64,000 nucleotides of DNA. Source: Spirosoma sp. 48-14. Lineage in GTDB: Bacteria > Bacteroidota > Bacteroidia > Cytophagales > Spirosomataceae. The stretch covers positions 1 to 64,000 of the forward strand of contig NZ_MKUD01000088.1 in NCBI RefSeq assembly GCF_001898575.1, written 5' to 3'. Below are positions 26,738-36,782 of the stretch, in pieces. Both the position numbers and the translations under genes were made by a program. A model generated the notes under the pieces. The model was not told the origin of the DNA, did no database searches, and saw only the letters and a program-made list of their open reading frames with translations. Position 1 is the first letter of the stretch. Every line of letters begins with the position of its first letter.

Positions 26738-26740
26738 GGC

Positions 26741-29173
26741 ATGAGACAATTTGTGCATTTTCTCCGATTTTTTGCGGTGTCCGATGATAACCGCATGATT
26801 CCGACGAATGCCCTGACCCCCCAGGACGCGCACCCGATCTTGCCGGTTGTCGCTGGTGATGTCATCCGGTTCCTGATACCAAAATCCGACCTGAAAGGGC
26901 AGATTCCCGAACTGAGCGAAATTGTACTGCTCAATCCGGCGCAGCAGCCGGTGCGCGTCAATCCGGCGTTAGCGGGCAGTGAACGTATCGGCATCGTTCG
27001 TCGGCAGCGCAGTGAGCAGTATGTGCAGTTCGCCTTAACAATCGATTCATTACCGGCCAGTGGGCAGCAGTTCGCTATCATGCGGACGGTATACACAAAG
27101 GACTCGCCCAGTGCGGAACCAACGGCGTCGGCGCTATCGGTGCTCGGTACGGTTTCTGGTCAGTTTTCCAGTCTGGACGACTATATCGAAGCGATACAGC
27201 GCAAGTACGAAGCCTACCCACACGCGCCGGTAGTGACCATTCGACGGGGCAATCAGTTGATCGTTCGCATTTTCAAGTCAGCCCGGTTTCAGCCTTCGGA
27301 TGACGAACTGCTAAGCTGGCGTATCGGACTCGGCAAGCTCGATCTGAGCGCCCGGAACACGAACAGCCCGGCACTGAACATGCTCTCTCAGGGCGCGGTC
27401 AGCATTGGCGCAACGGATTGTTATAAAGTGGTTGTCAATGACGACATTGAAGCCGGTAACGTTTTTCAGTTGCAGGGGCTGACCTACACGGCTGAGCAGA
27501 ACGACACACCGGCACAGGTTCTTTCGGGGCTCGGCCTGGGCGCGGATGCTACGTTGCTGATCGATGCAGGTACGCCGGTTGCGATACAGGCCAGTACGGG
27601 CGTCTACCGCAGTGAAAACCAGAATAAGCCGGTCTTGCAGTTGCTGTATGACTCAAACAACGGAGCCGGACAGGATAAATACAAGGCCGTCGTCGGGGCC
27701 GATGTGCAGGCTGGAAATATTTATCAGGTCGCGGCTACCGGCATGACGACCAAAACCGTCGTAGCATCGGCCAGCGATACCCCGGCAACGATTGCGGCAC
27801 AGTTCAACACGAGTAGCGGCTTCTGTTTGATTCCAGCCGGACAGAATCCGGTGGCGACGACAGATCCCGGTTCGCAGACGATAGCCAACACCAATGCGCC
27901 GAGTATCTACCTGAGTGCAAAGATTACAACGGAAGCCTACACCGCTACGCGCTGGAAAATATTCGTTGGCAGCAGTATTCAGCGCGGTAATGAATTTGTG
28001 GTCGAACAAAGTGGCGTGACGACCAAAACCGTTGTAGCCTCGGCTTCGGACACGCCGATTGCGATTGCCGGTAAGCTGGGGTATACCACCAATCCGTTCG
28101 TGATTGACGTACCTACTGGTGGCACGCTGGCAGCATACGCCCGGCGCGGTGTTCGGTATAGCGAGCCGGACGACGTAGCGCCGGTTCGGCTGAGTGCGCT
28201 GCCAAGTTGCGTCCGACCGAAACAGGTTGTTTGTGAAGTACGGATGCCGTCGCTCAAACCGGGCATTTACTCGCTCGGCCTTCGTGATCGGCAGTTGCGT
28301 CAGGTTGTTGGCGTTTCTAACCGGCTGCGGGTGCAGATCGGGCCGCAGGGTACGAGTGTCCTGCGCTGGGGTAGCCTATCCGGTCTTGATCAGGTATTAG
28401 GCTACGAGTACGCCGAACCCGGACTGATGCAGCAGCTACGTCTGCCGGTTTACGTCGGGCCAGTGCGTCAGCAGACCCTTGAGACGCAGTACAGCACCCC
28501 ACGCGGTAGAACAATCCGTACCAGCTTGCAGGTCAACTACAGCCACACGCTGACGACGACCATGCAACCGGCTGCGTTTCATCGGGCGCTGCTACTGGCG
28601 CTGAAACATCCACTGCTACAGATCGATGGCCTGCCGTATCGGGCGCAGTCGGATTACCGGGAAACTGAGCCTACGCCTGTCCAGCAACTGTATCAGGCGC
28701 AGACAGACCTGTACGAAGCCGAATCCATGCACTTCGATGCGGGAATGGCTGCGCTGCCGGGCAATCGTTCTGCGGCTTTTGTCGAGTCGGTGACTGGAAC
28801 CGAATCGCTTGAAGGTATCTGGTTGCGCAGCCAGCAGCAACTAATTCCGGTTGAGCAAACGATGACGGTTGACCCGGCGACGTATGACTTACGGGCGCTC
28901 TGTCCGGTGGAGCCTTACGTGTTGTCGGCCTACGTGAACGACCGCCTGCGGATTAGTACGCTGCTCAGCCCTGGGGTACTGTCGATGGCCGGAACGTTAC
29001 GGCTGGAACCCGGTGACCGGCTGACTTTGCAGGCTACGGTGTCGCTGGCTGCGATCAATTCGGCGGTGTGCGGCCCCGATATGGATGTAATAGAGCAAAC
29101 ACAAACAGGTCACGCCGAAACTACGGAGCGCGGACCCGATCATTCCGAGGACTTTAATCAGGATTATCACTAA
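26741..29173 (+). CDS. Large tail / baseplate structural protein
   Basis: 810 aa as the longest frame. ATG 26795 (MIPTNALTPQD) is also plausible, because the first ATG is only 4 bp after the -7 box. Residues about 215-460 contain three similar modules around GNVFQLQGLTYTAEQND, GNIYQVAATGMTTKTVV and GNEFVVEQSGVTTKTVV, each followed by an ASDTP-type loop. This is an internal repeat typical of fibre or baseplate proteins. It follows the tail tip gene and precedes a fibre-like gene. Confidence 0.6.
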   Translation: MRQFVHFLRFFAVSDDNRMIPTNALTPQDAHPILPVVAGDVIRFLIPKSDLKGQIPELSEIVLLNPAQQPVRVNPALAGSERIGIVRRQRSEQYVQFALTIDSLPASGQQFAIMRTVYTKDSPSAEPTASALSVLGTVSGQFSSLDDYIEAIQRKYEAYPHAPVVTIRRGNQLIVRIFKSARFQPSDDELLSWRIGLGKLDLSARNTNSPALNMLSQGAVSIGATDCYKVVVNDDIEAGNVFQLQGLTYTAEQNDTPAQVLSGLGLGADATLLIDAGTPVAIQASTGVYRSENQNKPVLQLLYDSNNGAGQDKYKAVVGADVQAGNIYQVAATGMTTKTVVASASDTPATIAAQFNTSSGFCLIPAGQNPVATTDPGSQTIANTNAPSIYLSAKITTEAYTATRWKIFVGSSIQRGNEFVVEQSGVTTKTVVASASDTPIAIAGKLGYTTNPFVIDVPTGGTLAAYARRGVRYSEPDDVAPVRLSALPSCVRPKQVVCEVRMPSLKPGIYSLGLRDRQLRQVVGVSNRLRVQIGPQGTSVLRWGSLSGLDQVLGYEYAEPGLMQQLRLPVYVGPVRQQTLETQYSTPRGRTIRTSLQVNYSHTLTTTMQPAAFHRALLLALKHPLLQIDGLPYRAQSDYRETEPTPVQQLYQAQTDLYEAESMHFDAGMAALPGNRSAAFVESVTGTESLEGIWLRSQQQLIPVEQTMTVDPATYDLRALCPVEPYVLSAYVNDRLRISTLLSPGVLSMAGTLRLEPGDRLTLQATVSLAAINSAVCGPDMDVIEQTQTGHAETTERGPDHSEDFNQDYH

Positions 29174-30564
29174 TGTCAATTAATGAAGCAAGAGCGTACG
29201 TAAACGCTCATTATGGCTACAATGGTCTGGCGCTGATCGACGGCGATACAGACAAAACTGCGTTACTGGCGATTCTCGACCTGATCGAAATGGATGGTAG
29301 CTGGTCGCCGGTGCTGGCGCTAACGGTTAACGGCCCCAATATAGTCATAAAGGTTGTTGACTGGGTTAACGGGACTGGCGTAAAGCCTGCCGTAAATACG
29401 TATCTGGGCAGTACGGGTTTCGTCACGGATATTAATCTGGCCGTTAGCGTTCGGGGGCCGCAGGGCTTGCCGGGACTGGCCGGAACCGGCACGGTATCCA
29501 GCATTACAAGCCCGGTCGATGGGGGAACGAGTCCACGATTTTTCCCGGTTTGTGAACTACCTGCCATAACGGGGGGGACAAACGACTTTGCCGAAATCGA
29601 GTTACGGGCCAAGTCCTGGGCGTCGGCGGAAGGAAACGACATCCTGATTAATCTGTATATCGCCAACCGATCAGCCGGTGACCCTTACTACCAGTACACC
29701 ACCCAGGGGAGCGCGTCCTATTGCAGTCTGCTCGCCTACCGGGTTGCCGATGGGCGGCTGATCGTATACGCCATGACGGACAATAACTTTCGGGCGATTG
29801 CCGTACGGGTAAACAGCTCCTTGCAGGCAACGATCTATGGTTCGCTGATTCCGCAGGCTACCGTTACCGGCACAAAGTATTTCGATTCAGGCGACCCGGC
29901 AACCTACCCGCCAATGATGAACCTGAGAAGCCGGTTCACGAGCTTCTACGCATCCAATTCGGACGGCGGCCTGTTTCCGCCAGTCATCACCTCGCCGGGT
30001 AATGGGCTGATTAGTATCGGCTCAAATTACATTGCAGGCAATAGCGATGTAGCCCTGATCAATGCCAACCTGTCGGGTTCCGGCTTTAGCTTCTGGCAGA
30101 TGCTTTCGGCTGGTTCAAAACGGTTTCTGGCTACACTGACCGGCGCTGGACGGCTGGGTATCGGCGTTACTGCTCCGGCTGAAATGCTGGACATTGCCGG
30201 TCGGCTAAAGACAAAAGGGGTCGTATCGACGGGTAGCCTGCCAACGGCTTCCGTTAGTACGGCTGGTGCTGGCGGCACGGCCAGCGTTACCGTTGCGGCA
30301 GGTAGTAACGATATAGCGGGTAAACTTACCCTGACTACCAGTGCCGGTTCTTCGGCTGGTAATAACCTGCTAACGCTGACCTTCAACGTAGCGTACAGCG
30401 CGACTCCGGTTGCGGTGCAGATTTCAGCACGCAATGCAAAAGCGGCTGAGCAGCTTACCCGCGTCTACGTGAGTGCGATTACGCCCAACGGCTTTAGTTT
30501 GTCCAGCAGCGGAACCGCTCTGTCGGTGGATAGTTTTGATTTTCAATACCTGGTTATTGCCTAA
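29173..30564 (+). CDS. Tail fibre-like protein
   Basis: 463 aa. N-terminal 85 residues resemble an attachment domain, then a GPQGLPGLAGTG collagen-like stretch near residue 97, then beta-rich, Gly/Ser/Ala/Thr-rich segments, with EMLDIAGRLKTKG near residue 337 of the type found before trimeric fibre ends. Starts with a 1-bp overlap with the previous stop. Probably part of the host-recognition apparatus. Confidence 0.6.
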   Translation: MSINEARAYVNAHYGYNGLALIDGDTDKTALLAILDLIEMDGSWSPVLALTVNGPNIVIKVVDWVNGTGVKPAVNTYLGSTGFVTDINLAVSVRGPQGLPGLAGTGTVSSITSPVDGGTSPRFFPVCELPAITGGTNDFAEIELRAKSWASAEGNDILINLYIANRSAGDPYYQYTTQGSASYCSLLAYRVADGRLIVYAMTDNNFRAIAVRVNSSLQATIYGSLIPQATVTGTKYFDSGDPATYPPMMNLRSRFTSFYASNSDGGLFPPVITSPGNGLISIGSNYIAGNSDVALINANLSGSGFSFWQMLSAGSKRFLATLTGAGRLGIGVTAPAEMLDIAGRLKTKGVVSTGSLPTASVSTAGAGGTASVTVAAGSNDIAGKLTLTTSAGSSAGNNLLTLTFNVAYSATPVAVQISARNAKAAEQLTRVYVSAITPNGFSLSSSGTALSVDSFDFQYLVIA

Positions 30565-30565
30565 G

Positions 30566-31066
30566 ATGAACCGCGATGTAATTGCCCGAATTCGCCGTAC
30601 CGATACCGTATATCGGCTGCGGGTAGCGATGAGCAACCGACTGGAAAAGCCTGATCAGATGGAGCTGACGGCCCCGGTAATTGTGGAAGTGCTCGACAAC
30701 AAGGAAGTACTGCTGCCGTGCGGATTCGTAACCGATTGTCACAGTGTTCCGTTGTGGCTGGGTAATATCCTGCCCGAATACGATAACCGAACTAACATCG
30801 CGGCTGTCGTTCACGACTATCTGTACATGCACTGGGAGGAGTTTGCCCAGCAGCCGGGCCGGTATTACGTGTTTTCGCAGATGAATCGGAAATATGCCGA
30901 TCAGGTCTATCTGGAACTTATGAACCGCTTTCATCCGGGCGGCTGGCGTAACAAGCTGTATTACCGCGCCGTCCGGCTATTTGGCGGCTGGAACTGGGAT
31001 AAATACCGGCGTATAAATCAGGAAGCAAATGAAAAAGAACATGAAAAAGTTGATCAGAATCAGTAG
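30566..31066 (+). CDS. DUF1353 protein
   Basis: 166 aa from ATG 30566, 1 bp after the previous stop (an upstream extension of the frame to 30473 is not needed). DUF1353 marks: LPCGFVTDCHSVP, then NIAAVVHDYLYMH near residue 78, and a second helix pair with MNRKYADQVYLELM. The conserved Asp and His residues look like a metal-hydrolase site. In phages the family occurs among tail and lysis genes; its biochemical role is not settled. Confidence 0.75.
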   Translation: MNRDVIARIRRTDTVYRLRVAMSNRLEKPDQMELTAPVIVEVLDNKEVLLPCGFVTDCHSVPLWLGNILPEYDNRTNIAAVVHDYLYMHWEEFAQQPGRYYVFSQMNRKYADQVYLELMNRFHPGGWRNKLYYRAVRLFGGWNWDKYRRINQEANEKEHEKVDQNQ

Positions 31067-31283
31067 TGTTGATCAAACCGGGGGCCGGGTGCTGATCGCG
31101 GCCCCCGGCGTAGTTGACAAAACCGGCGTATCGCTGTTTTTAAATGGCGAAGCCGAAGCCTGGGGCAAGGGTGAAATCATCAGCGGAGAAGCGCACATTG
31201 TCGGTCGCTCGTCACTGCCAGCAACCTACTCGCTCACGATGGAGATTCATACCGTAAATCCTAAATTGCTGACATCTGAATGA
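31029..31283 (+). CDS. Small phage protein
   Basis: 84 aa, beta-rich, no membrane segment. It overlaps the DUF1353 gene by 38 bp and the next gene by 4 bp. The second Met (31041) is an equally possible start. No family recognised. Confidence 0.5.
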   Translation: MKKNMKKLIRISSVDQTGGRVLIAAPGVVDKTGVSLFLNGEAEAWGKGEIISGEAHIVGRSSLPATYSLTMEIHTVNPKLLTSE

Positions 31284-32221
31284 ATCTGGCAACCATTACT
31301 GCCGGAGCCTATCACGGTTCCGGCTTTGTCACCGTCGCCTGTAATCAGGCCAACGGTACGGCCATTCTGGTGTACCGGGGTACGTCTCTGCTCGGTCAAG
31401 GGGTGCTCAGTGCCGGTAGTGTCGTTATCGCCGTTCCTGCGCTGGCGACTAATGACATTATTCAGGCCAGCGTGACCGAGCGCGGCAACGCTGCCGGTGC
31501 GCCGGTCGTGGTAACGGCCAGCGCCAACCCGCCGACCGGATGGCAAACCCCGGATACGGTAGCGGTGACGCGACCGAACGGCTCTACGGAGATCATAGCG
31601 GCTAGTGCCTACGAAGCTGAATTCGGGGTTAAACCTGCGGCCAGCTACGACCCACGACTAAAAGTTTCGGTGGTGGGGCCGGACCCGGAAACGATTCAGC
31701 AGATTGTCAGTACGCCGATTCTGTTCAGTGTGCTGATCGACAAACAGGTCGCACAAACCGTCGTTACGGTATCCAACGTCACCGGCCAGAACGGTACTCC
31801 GCTCGTTCGCTGGGCTTCGTCCGAAGCGTTCGGTAATTCACTGAGCCGCACCTTTACAGCAGCCGCTACGGTTACTATCGACGTAAAAGGCGATAGCGAC
31901 ACGGCATTCGTTTCGCAGACGATCAGTGTTACCGTGTTCAGTCCGTCCACATCGACACCCTCGGCCAGCGATATTATCGCACTGGCCTATTCGCGTGGCA
32001 GCGGAACCGACATCATACGGGGTATCGTCAACGCTGGCAAAGCGTGTCAGTGCAAGCTGGAACCGTTTACCAGCACATGGCAGGCTATGGAGTTTCACGA
32101 TTTCGACTGTCAGGATGTTGGCTTTTATCCGGTGCCTGCCGGAACCTACACCCTGTACGCACGGGTGAGCGGGGATACCAATTCGGCGAACTGGCGCTCG
32201 CTGACCGTCGTTAAACCGTAA
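31280..32221 (+). CDS. Beta-rich (Ig-like) virion protein
   Basis: 313 aa with two or more Ig-like or fibre-like beta domains (an N-terminal domain to about residue 75, a central segment 125-225, and a C-terminal domain with VPAGTYTLYARVSG). It may be a decoration or fibre protein. It ends the gene string that begins with the 26.7 kb operator; a new operator follows at once. Confidence 0.5.
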   Translation: MNLATITAGAYHGSGFVTVACNQANGTAILVYRGTSLLGQGVLSAGSVVIAVPALATNDIIQASVTERGNAAGAPVVVTASANPPTGWQTPDTVAVTRPNGSTEIIAASAYEAEFGVKPAASYDPRLKVSVVGPDPETIQQIVSTPILFSVLIDKQVAQTVVTVSNVTGQNGTPLVRWASSEAFGNSLSRTFTAAATVTIDVKGDSDTAFVSQTISVTVFSPSTSTPSASDIIALAYSRGSGTDIIRGIVNAGKACQCKLEPFTSTWQAMEFHDFDCQDVGFYPVPAGTYTLYARVSGDTNSANWRSLTVVKP

Positions 32222-32228
32222 TTTATTT

Positions 32229-32259
32229 TTGCGAATAGGTAATATTAATATTACTTTTT
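32229..32259 (+). promoter_or_regulatory. Promoter with perfect operator, tail tube gene
   Basis: TTG (32229-32231), 20-nt spacer, TACTTTTT (32252-32259). The perfect palindrome GTAATATTAATATTAC occupies 32239-32254. It serves the gene at 32293, which is followed by its own terminator. Confidence 0.75.
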
Positions 32260-32292
32260 TATTTTTGTCCAAATCAAACTATTTCATTGTCA

Positions 32293-33249
32293 ATGGGAAC
32301 ATTACAGCAATTCATGCCGAACGTGACGCCCGGTTCGGCAGCTACGGCACACCGATCTGCGGATTACGGTTCGATTCAGCCGAAGGGTAGTTATATAGCC
32401 GTCGCGCTCGTTGTTGCGGCCAGCCTGCCGGAGTTTGGCATTAACTACACCATCGGCGCAGCGCCAGCCGCACCGCTGACGGCGAGTAATATTGTGGCGG
32501 CACTGAAAGACCTGGCCTATAAGGGGCAGTGCTGGTTTCTGGGCAACGGACTGGTGAACGGCAAAGCCGCCAAACCTACCGAGCGGAAGGCATCCCAGAC
32601 CTACGGTTCGGAGTCGGCTCCCCGGCCTACGGGCGAAGTAGCCGAAAAGGTTGAATTCATGGTACGGGACACGTTCGCCAACGTCGATTTCTGGAACTCA
32701 CTTCGGGCCGGTGCGCTGGGGCCGCTGGACGTTTATCTGTTTACCAATACGACCGTTCAGGTTATCCGTTACGCCAGCGAAGCGCCGGTATTCGATGGCA
32801 TTGGTTACGAACTGTCAGGCAACTTTGAGCAGGACATTCCGGGCGGCTTCTCCATTAGCTGGAACAAGGCAAATGGTCAGATTCAGCCGGTAAAGGGCAT
32901 CAGCATGGCGGGGCTTAAATTTGAAACCCTACGCTATACGTTCGCTGTGGCAACGCCAGCGCCGACAAACCTTGCTCTGGTAGCGGGTACGACCAACCGC
33001 TACAACATGGTTACAGGCACGGCTGCCAAGATCAAGCGCGCCGTCAACGAGGGCGGGGCCGTGCGGTATTCGATCTTTAAAAACGGTTCGGACGACATCC
33101 CGACCGCTGAACTGGTAACTATCGATAGTGATACCGGCGAGGTAACTATCGGCTCTGCTATGCCGCTGGGTCGCTACGTGTATACTGTTGCAGCCGAAAA
33201 TACCTGTGGTGTGTACGGCACCTGGACGCTGGAAGTTATTGTCAAGTAA
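32293..33249 (+). CDS. Probable major tail (tube) protein
   Basis: 318 aa from ATG 32293. An N-terminal domain of about 215 aa with an ordered alpha/beta pattern is followed by a C-terminal Ig/cadherin-like domain of about 100 aa (TIDSDTGEVTIGSAMPLG, YTVAAENTCGVYG), a common arrangement for tail tube proteins with surface Ig domains. The gene is a single-gene unit with its own operator-promoter and strong terminator, as expected for an abundantly expressed structural protein. Order alone would also allow a head decoration protein. Confidence 0.55.
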   Translation: MGTLQQFMPNVTPGSAATAHRSADYGSIQPKGSYIAVALVVAASLPEFGINYTIGAAPAAPLTASNIVAALKDLAYKGQCWFLGNGLVNGKAAKPTERKASQTYGSESAPRPTGEVAEKVEFMVRDTFANVDFWNSLRAGALGPLDVYLFTNTTVQVIRYASEAPVFDGIGYELSGNFEQDIPGGFSISWNKANGQIQPVKGISMAGLKFETLRYTFAVATPAPTNLALVAGTTNRYNMVTGTAAKIKRAVNEGGAVRYSIFKNGSDDIPTAELVTIDSDTGEVTIGSAMPLGRYVYTVAAENTCGVYGTWTLEVIVK

Positions 33250-33283
33250 GCCAGCCTAGCGAAGTAAACCTGTGTCTATTCTG

Positions 33284-33324
33284 AACAAGGCGGTCGGCCA
33301 CTGGCTTGACCGCCTTGTTTTTTA
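33284..33324 (+). terminator. Terminator after the tail tube gene
   Basis: A 12-bp perfect stem (AACAAGGCGGTC 33284-33295, complement 33308-33319), a 12-nt loop and a T run. Confidence 0.88.
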
Positions 33325-33336
33325 GCTAAAATCAGC

Positions 33337-35328
33337 ATGTTATCATTTCAGGATTTACTACCCTATCTGCAACAGGGGGCCGGTCGAAACCGTCCCGGCT
33401 CGAAGCTGCTGCACAAATTTTACGGAAAGAGCATTTTGCACCGCGACGAAATCGAACAGGTTTTCGGGGATGCCTACCCCAAATACCTGGACAAAGACCG
33501 TCCGCGTGAACTGCCGGAGCATAAGAAGTATCGCAAGGAAGTCTACGAGAATGTCTTCCGGGGCTTTAAAAGCCGGGTAATCTCGGCCCTTGACTACATC
33601 CGACAGGCTGACGATTTCGATGTTCAATGGCCGACGACTGACATTCAGGAGGTCGATAGCCTTCAGACCTACACCGGCAAGGGCTTTTCGGCGGAAGGTG
33701 ATTTTGTCGAGTGGTTTTTCTCGAACGTAAAATCGGACTACGTTGATGACCCGAACGCGGTACTGCTGCTGCTGCCGGTCGAGCAGCCGCTAAGTGATGC
33801 GGAATACCCCCGACCGCAGGCGATGATTATTCCGTGTCAGGATGTCTGGATGTTTCGCCGGGGGAAATTCGCCGTGCTGGTAGCGCCCGAAAAAACGATG
33901 CTGCCGGGCGATACGCCCGATGAACCGACCGGGAACGTACTGTATTTTCTTGACCATGACAGCTACACGATTGCGCGTCAGACCGGACTATCGACCAATC
34001 AGAACGGCCAGCGTATCGCTGACTGGCAGATTCTGGGCATGGAAAACCTGTATGACCTGGAAGGCAACCTGCAAGGGCAGTTGTTCAATCCACCCCGGCA
34101 CTACTGTAGTACGATGCCAGCGCGAAAGATCGGCCTAAAGCGCATCAAAAAAACACCCAAAGGCGAGGAGTATTACGAAAGTCTGATCGCCGATGCCCTG
34201 CCGCATATTCGGCTCGGCCAGCGCAATCAGAGCGACATTCAGGTAGAGACCAACTTTCACGTTGCCAGTAAGGAATGGCGACGTAGTACCAGCAAATGCA
34301 AACAACCCGGCTGTACGGGTGGCGTGATTCATATCCGGGATGACGTAAAAGGTACGAAGTCAGGCGAGCCGGGCGCGATCATCGACGTTAGAGAATGCCC
34401 AACCTGTAAAGGCACCGGCTTTCACGATACGGGTAGCGGTCTGAACATTATGTACGTCGATGCCAGCGATGGCACTACGCCGGGTGATCTGCGTAACGTG
34501 CCGAGTGGCGACCCTGGCGGATTTATCAAGCGGCCTATCGAATCGCTGAAAACCTTCGTGGAAGAATTCAAACGCAACTGCGAGGAGGCTTACACCACGA
34601 TTGATATGCAGTTTATCCGTAAAACGCCCTACGATGAGTCGGGAGCCAGTAAGCGGTACGATAGGCAGGAAATGCTGCGTACGCTGGTCGTTAACGGGGT
34701 GCATATTGTCGATCTGATGAGTTTCGGCTACGAATGTATCGATGCACAGCGATTCGGAGCCAGCGGACGGCTCGGCGAGCAGTTACCGGAAGTGCTGGCC
34801 CCCGTCCGGCTCGATCTGGAAAATGCGGAGTTGACCCGCGAAGAACTCAACAACGCCAAGGATAAAAAGTACGACCCGACGCTGGTGCAGGCGTACGAAA
34901 AAAAGATGCTGCTGTATACGACCGGCGAACAGTCGGACGAATACCGGCGGTATGTACTGCGGACGCAGTGCGACCCGTACCTTGACGTTACCGAGGAAAT
35001 GAAAGCCTACCTGCTCGGCGTAGCGTTCCGTAACCCGGACAGCCCCGAAAACCGGGCTAAGATCGAACGTATCTACCTGTCGCTGGACTTTGACGGACTG
35101 GTTGCCGATGCACTGCGCGAGGATGCCGATTTCTGGCAGAAAAGTCTGACCGAGCAGTACAATGAAATCGTTCGTCGGGGTAAGGCGCTGGTCGGGCCGC
35201 AGACGGTCGGGCTGGCCGCTACCGGGGGCGCTGGCGGAGGGGCATTTCCAACGATTGACCCCCTGAGCCTGAAACCACCCGTGGACGTACAACAGATTGA
35301 GCAGACCCAGCAAAAACAATTCAATTAA
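33337..35328 (+). CDS. Portal protein with zinc-ribbon-like insertion
   Basis: 663 aa. Its length, mixed alpha/beta pattern and place before scaffold and capsid genes fit a portal protein: the 12-fold ring through which DNA enters. Around residues 327-367 lies an unusual pair of Cys motifs (CKQPGC and CPTCKGTG), which look like a zinc ribbon inserted in the clip or crown region. The C-terminal 40 residues are Gly/Pro/Gln-rich. Assignment is by context and general pattern. Confidence 0.65.
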   Translation: MLSFQDLLPYLQQGAGRNRPGSKLLHKFYGKSILHRDEIEQVFGDAYPKYLDKDRPRELPEHKKYRKEVYENVFRGFKSRVISALDYIRQADDFDVQWPTTDIQEVDSLQTYTGKGFSAEGDFVEWFFSNVKSDYVDDPNAVLLLLPVEQPLSDAEYPRPQAMIIPCQDVWMFRRGKFAVLVAPEKTMLPGDTPDEPTGNVLYFLDHDSYTIARQTGLSTNQNGQRIADWQILGMENLYDLEGNLQGQLFNPPRHYCSTMPARKIGLKRIKKTPKGEEYYESLIADALPHIRLGQRNQSDIQVETNFHVASKEWRRSTSKCKQPGCTGGVIHIRDDVKGTKSGEPGAIIDVRECPTCKGTGFHDTGSGLNIMYVDASDGTTPGDLRNVPSGDPGGFIKRPIESLKTFVEEFKRNCEEAYTTIDMQFIRKTPYDESGASKRYDRQEMLRTLVVNGVHIVDLMSFGYECIDAQRFGASGRLGEQLPEVLAPVRLDLENAELTREELNNAKDKKYDPTLVQAYEKKMLLYTTGEQSDEYRRYVLRTQCDPYLDVTEEMKAYLLGVAFRNPDSPENRAKIERIYLSLDFDGLVADALREDADFWQKSLTEQYNEIVRRGKALVGPQTVGLAATGGAGGGAFPTIDPLSLKPPVDVQQIEQTQQKQFN

Positions 35329-35333
35329 TATTT

Positions 35334-35365
35334 TTGAAAATGTAATATTAATATTACTATTTTTG
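35334..35365 (+). promoter_or_regulatory. Consensus promoter with perfect operator, head genes
   Basis: TTG (35334-35336), 21-nt spacer, TATTTTTG (35358-35365). The perfect palindrome is at 35342-35357. It precedes the head-protein genes from 35412. Confidence 0.8.
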
Positions 35366-35411
35366 GTCTGATCAATTGCGAGTATTACAAACGAAACTTT
35401 TTCAATGAGTT

Positions 35412-35786
35412 ATGGCAAAAACAACTAAACCGGCGACTCAGCTAGCCGCTGAACTTACGGAAGCGCGTAAGACGACCGAAAAGACCTATGATCAGTTGCC
35501 CCCGCATCACGAGATCGTTGTACAGGTTGGCCCCCGGAAGCGAATGCAGCGCAACAAGGTCGTCACCGTCGAGGAGGCCCGAAACGTGATTTTCACCAAA
35601 GCCGGGTACGAAGCGATGGACCGGGACGAGGAAACGGGCGACACGACGCACATCCTGACCAAAGTGCTGGGCATTCCCGAATACAAGGATGTCGAAGACT
35701 TTACGATTCCTGACGGCAAGCGCAAAGAATTCGACATCCTGTATTTCGCTGAGGTCGATACCGACGAATCCGAGCCGGAAGCCTAA
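35412..35786 (+). CDS. Small phage head-region protein
   Basis: 124 aa, charged, soluble. It is the first gene after the 35.34 kb operator and precedes the scaffold-like gene. Acidic C-terminus (EVDTDESEPEA). No family recognised; perhaps a head accessory protein. Confidence 0.55.
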   Translation: MAKTTKPATQLAAELTEARKTTEKTYDQLPPHHEIVVQVGPRKRMQRNKVVTVEEARNVIFTKAGYEAMDRDEETGDTTHILTKVLGIPEYKDVEDFTIPDGKRKEFDILYFAEVDTDESEPEA

Positions 35787-35860
35787 ACCCGATTCGGACT
35801 AACCCTTACTAATTTTTTCATGCGTACCGGGGCCTTGCTGGCCCGAAACCAATTACCAGA

Positions 35861-36727
35861 ATGAAACGGAGAGCTTTTCTCGAAACCGCGTTAAAGAAAT
35901 ACGGGCTAACAGCCGAACAAGCAAAAGAATTCATCGAAAAACTCGAAGATGAGTACGATGATAACGAGGCCGCTAAAGTGCTGGCTTCGCTGATGACTGC
36001 CGACGAAGCGAAGGGCAACGACGACATTTTCAAGGATGTCAAAAAGCGGGTAAAGGCCGAAGCACTGGACCCGATTGACAACATGCTCAAAACCTATGAG
36101 TCGAAGTTGAGCGACGCTCAGAAAACGGAGTATGCCAAGTTCGGGCCGAACGATTCGCACAAGAAATATTTGTTCATTTTGAAGGCGTTCGATGAAGCAG
36201 GTACCAAAACCGGCGACAAGAACTACGACGACCTGAAAGGCGAATACGATGCGCTGAAAGGGCAGCTTGGTACGGATTATATCAAAAAGACCGATCACGA
36301 TACGGTACTGGGCAGGCTGTCGCAGCGTGAAACCGAGCTGACGAACGTGCAACTGCTCAATAAAGCCGTCCGTTCGGGCAAACTGCGCGACACATCGGGC
36401 GACCGTCATTTCGAGCGCAATTTCATTTCGGATGCGCATGATCTGATTACACAGGTCGGTATCGGCGATAAAAAACTGAAAGGTGTGATCGGTGCTGACG
36501 GCAAGATCATGCGGGCCGATTCACCCGAACAGCCGTTGCTGTTGGACGGCAAGGCGGTTGACCTGGCTATGCTGGCCGACCTGACGATTACCGCCTACGA
36601 TTACGGTAAAAAATCCGACCCCACATCGAAAGATACGGTAAAGATTCCGACTGGCGCAGACAAAGCCACAACGAAAAATTCAGCCCTTGACGCCATGATT
36701 GCCGAGGAAATCGCGGCTAACAAGTAA
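35861..36727 (+). CDS. Probable scaffolding protein
   Basis: 288 aa. Helical, strongly charged with heptad-like Leu spacing in the first 175 residues, then a short globular part. This resembles GP20-type phage scaffold proteins, which organise capsid assembly and then leave. It lies directly upstream of the capsid gene. Confidence 0.65.
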   Translation: MKRRAFLETALKKYGLTAEQAKEFIEKLEDEYDDNEAAKVLASLMTADEAKGNDDIFKDVKKRVKAEALDPIDNMLKTYESKLSDAQKTEYAKFGPNDSHKKYLFILKAFDEAGTKTGDKNYDDLKGEYDALKGQLGTDYIKKTDHDTVLGRLSQRETELTNVQLLNKAVRSGKLRDTSGDRHFERNFISDAHDLITQVGIGDKKLKGVIGADGKIMRADSPEQPLLLDGKAVDLAMLADLTITAYDYGKKSDPTSKDTVKIPTGADKATTKNSALDAMIAEEIAANK

Positions 36728-36782
36728 CGGGTCGATGGCTGATCTGTAACGAGTTTCAATCTTAATCACAAAATCGCCCAAG

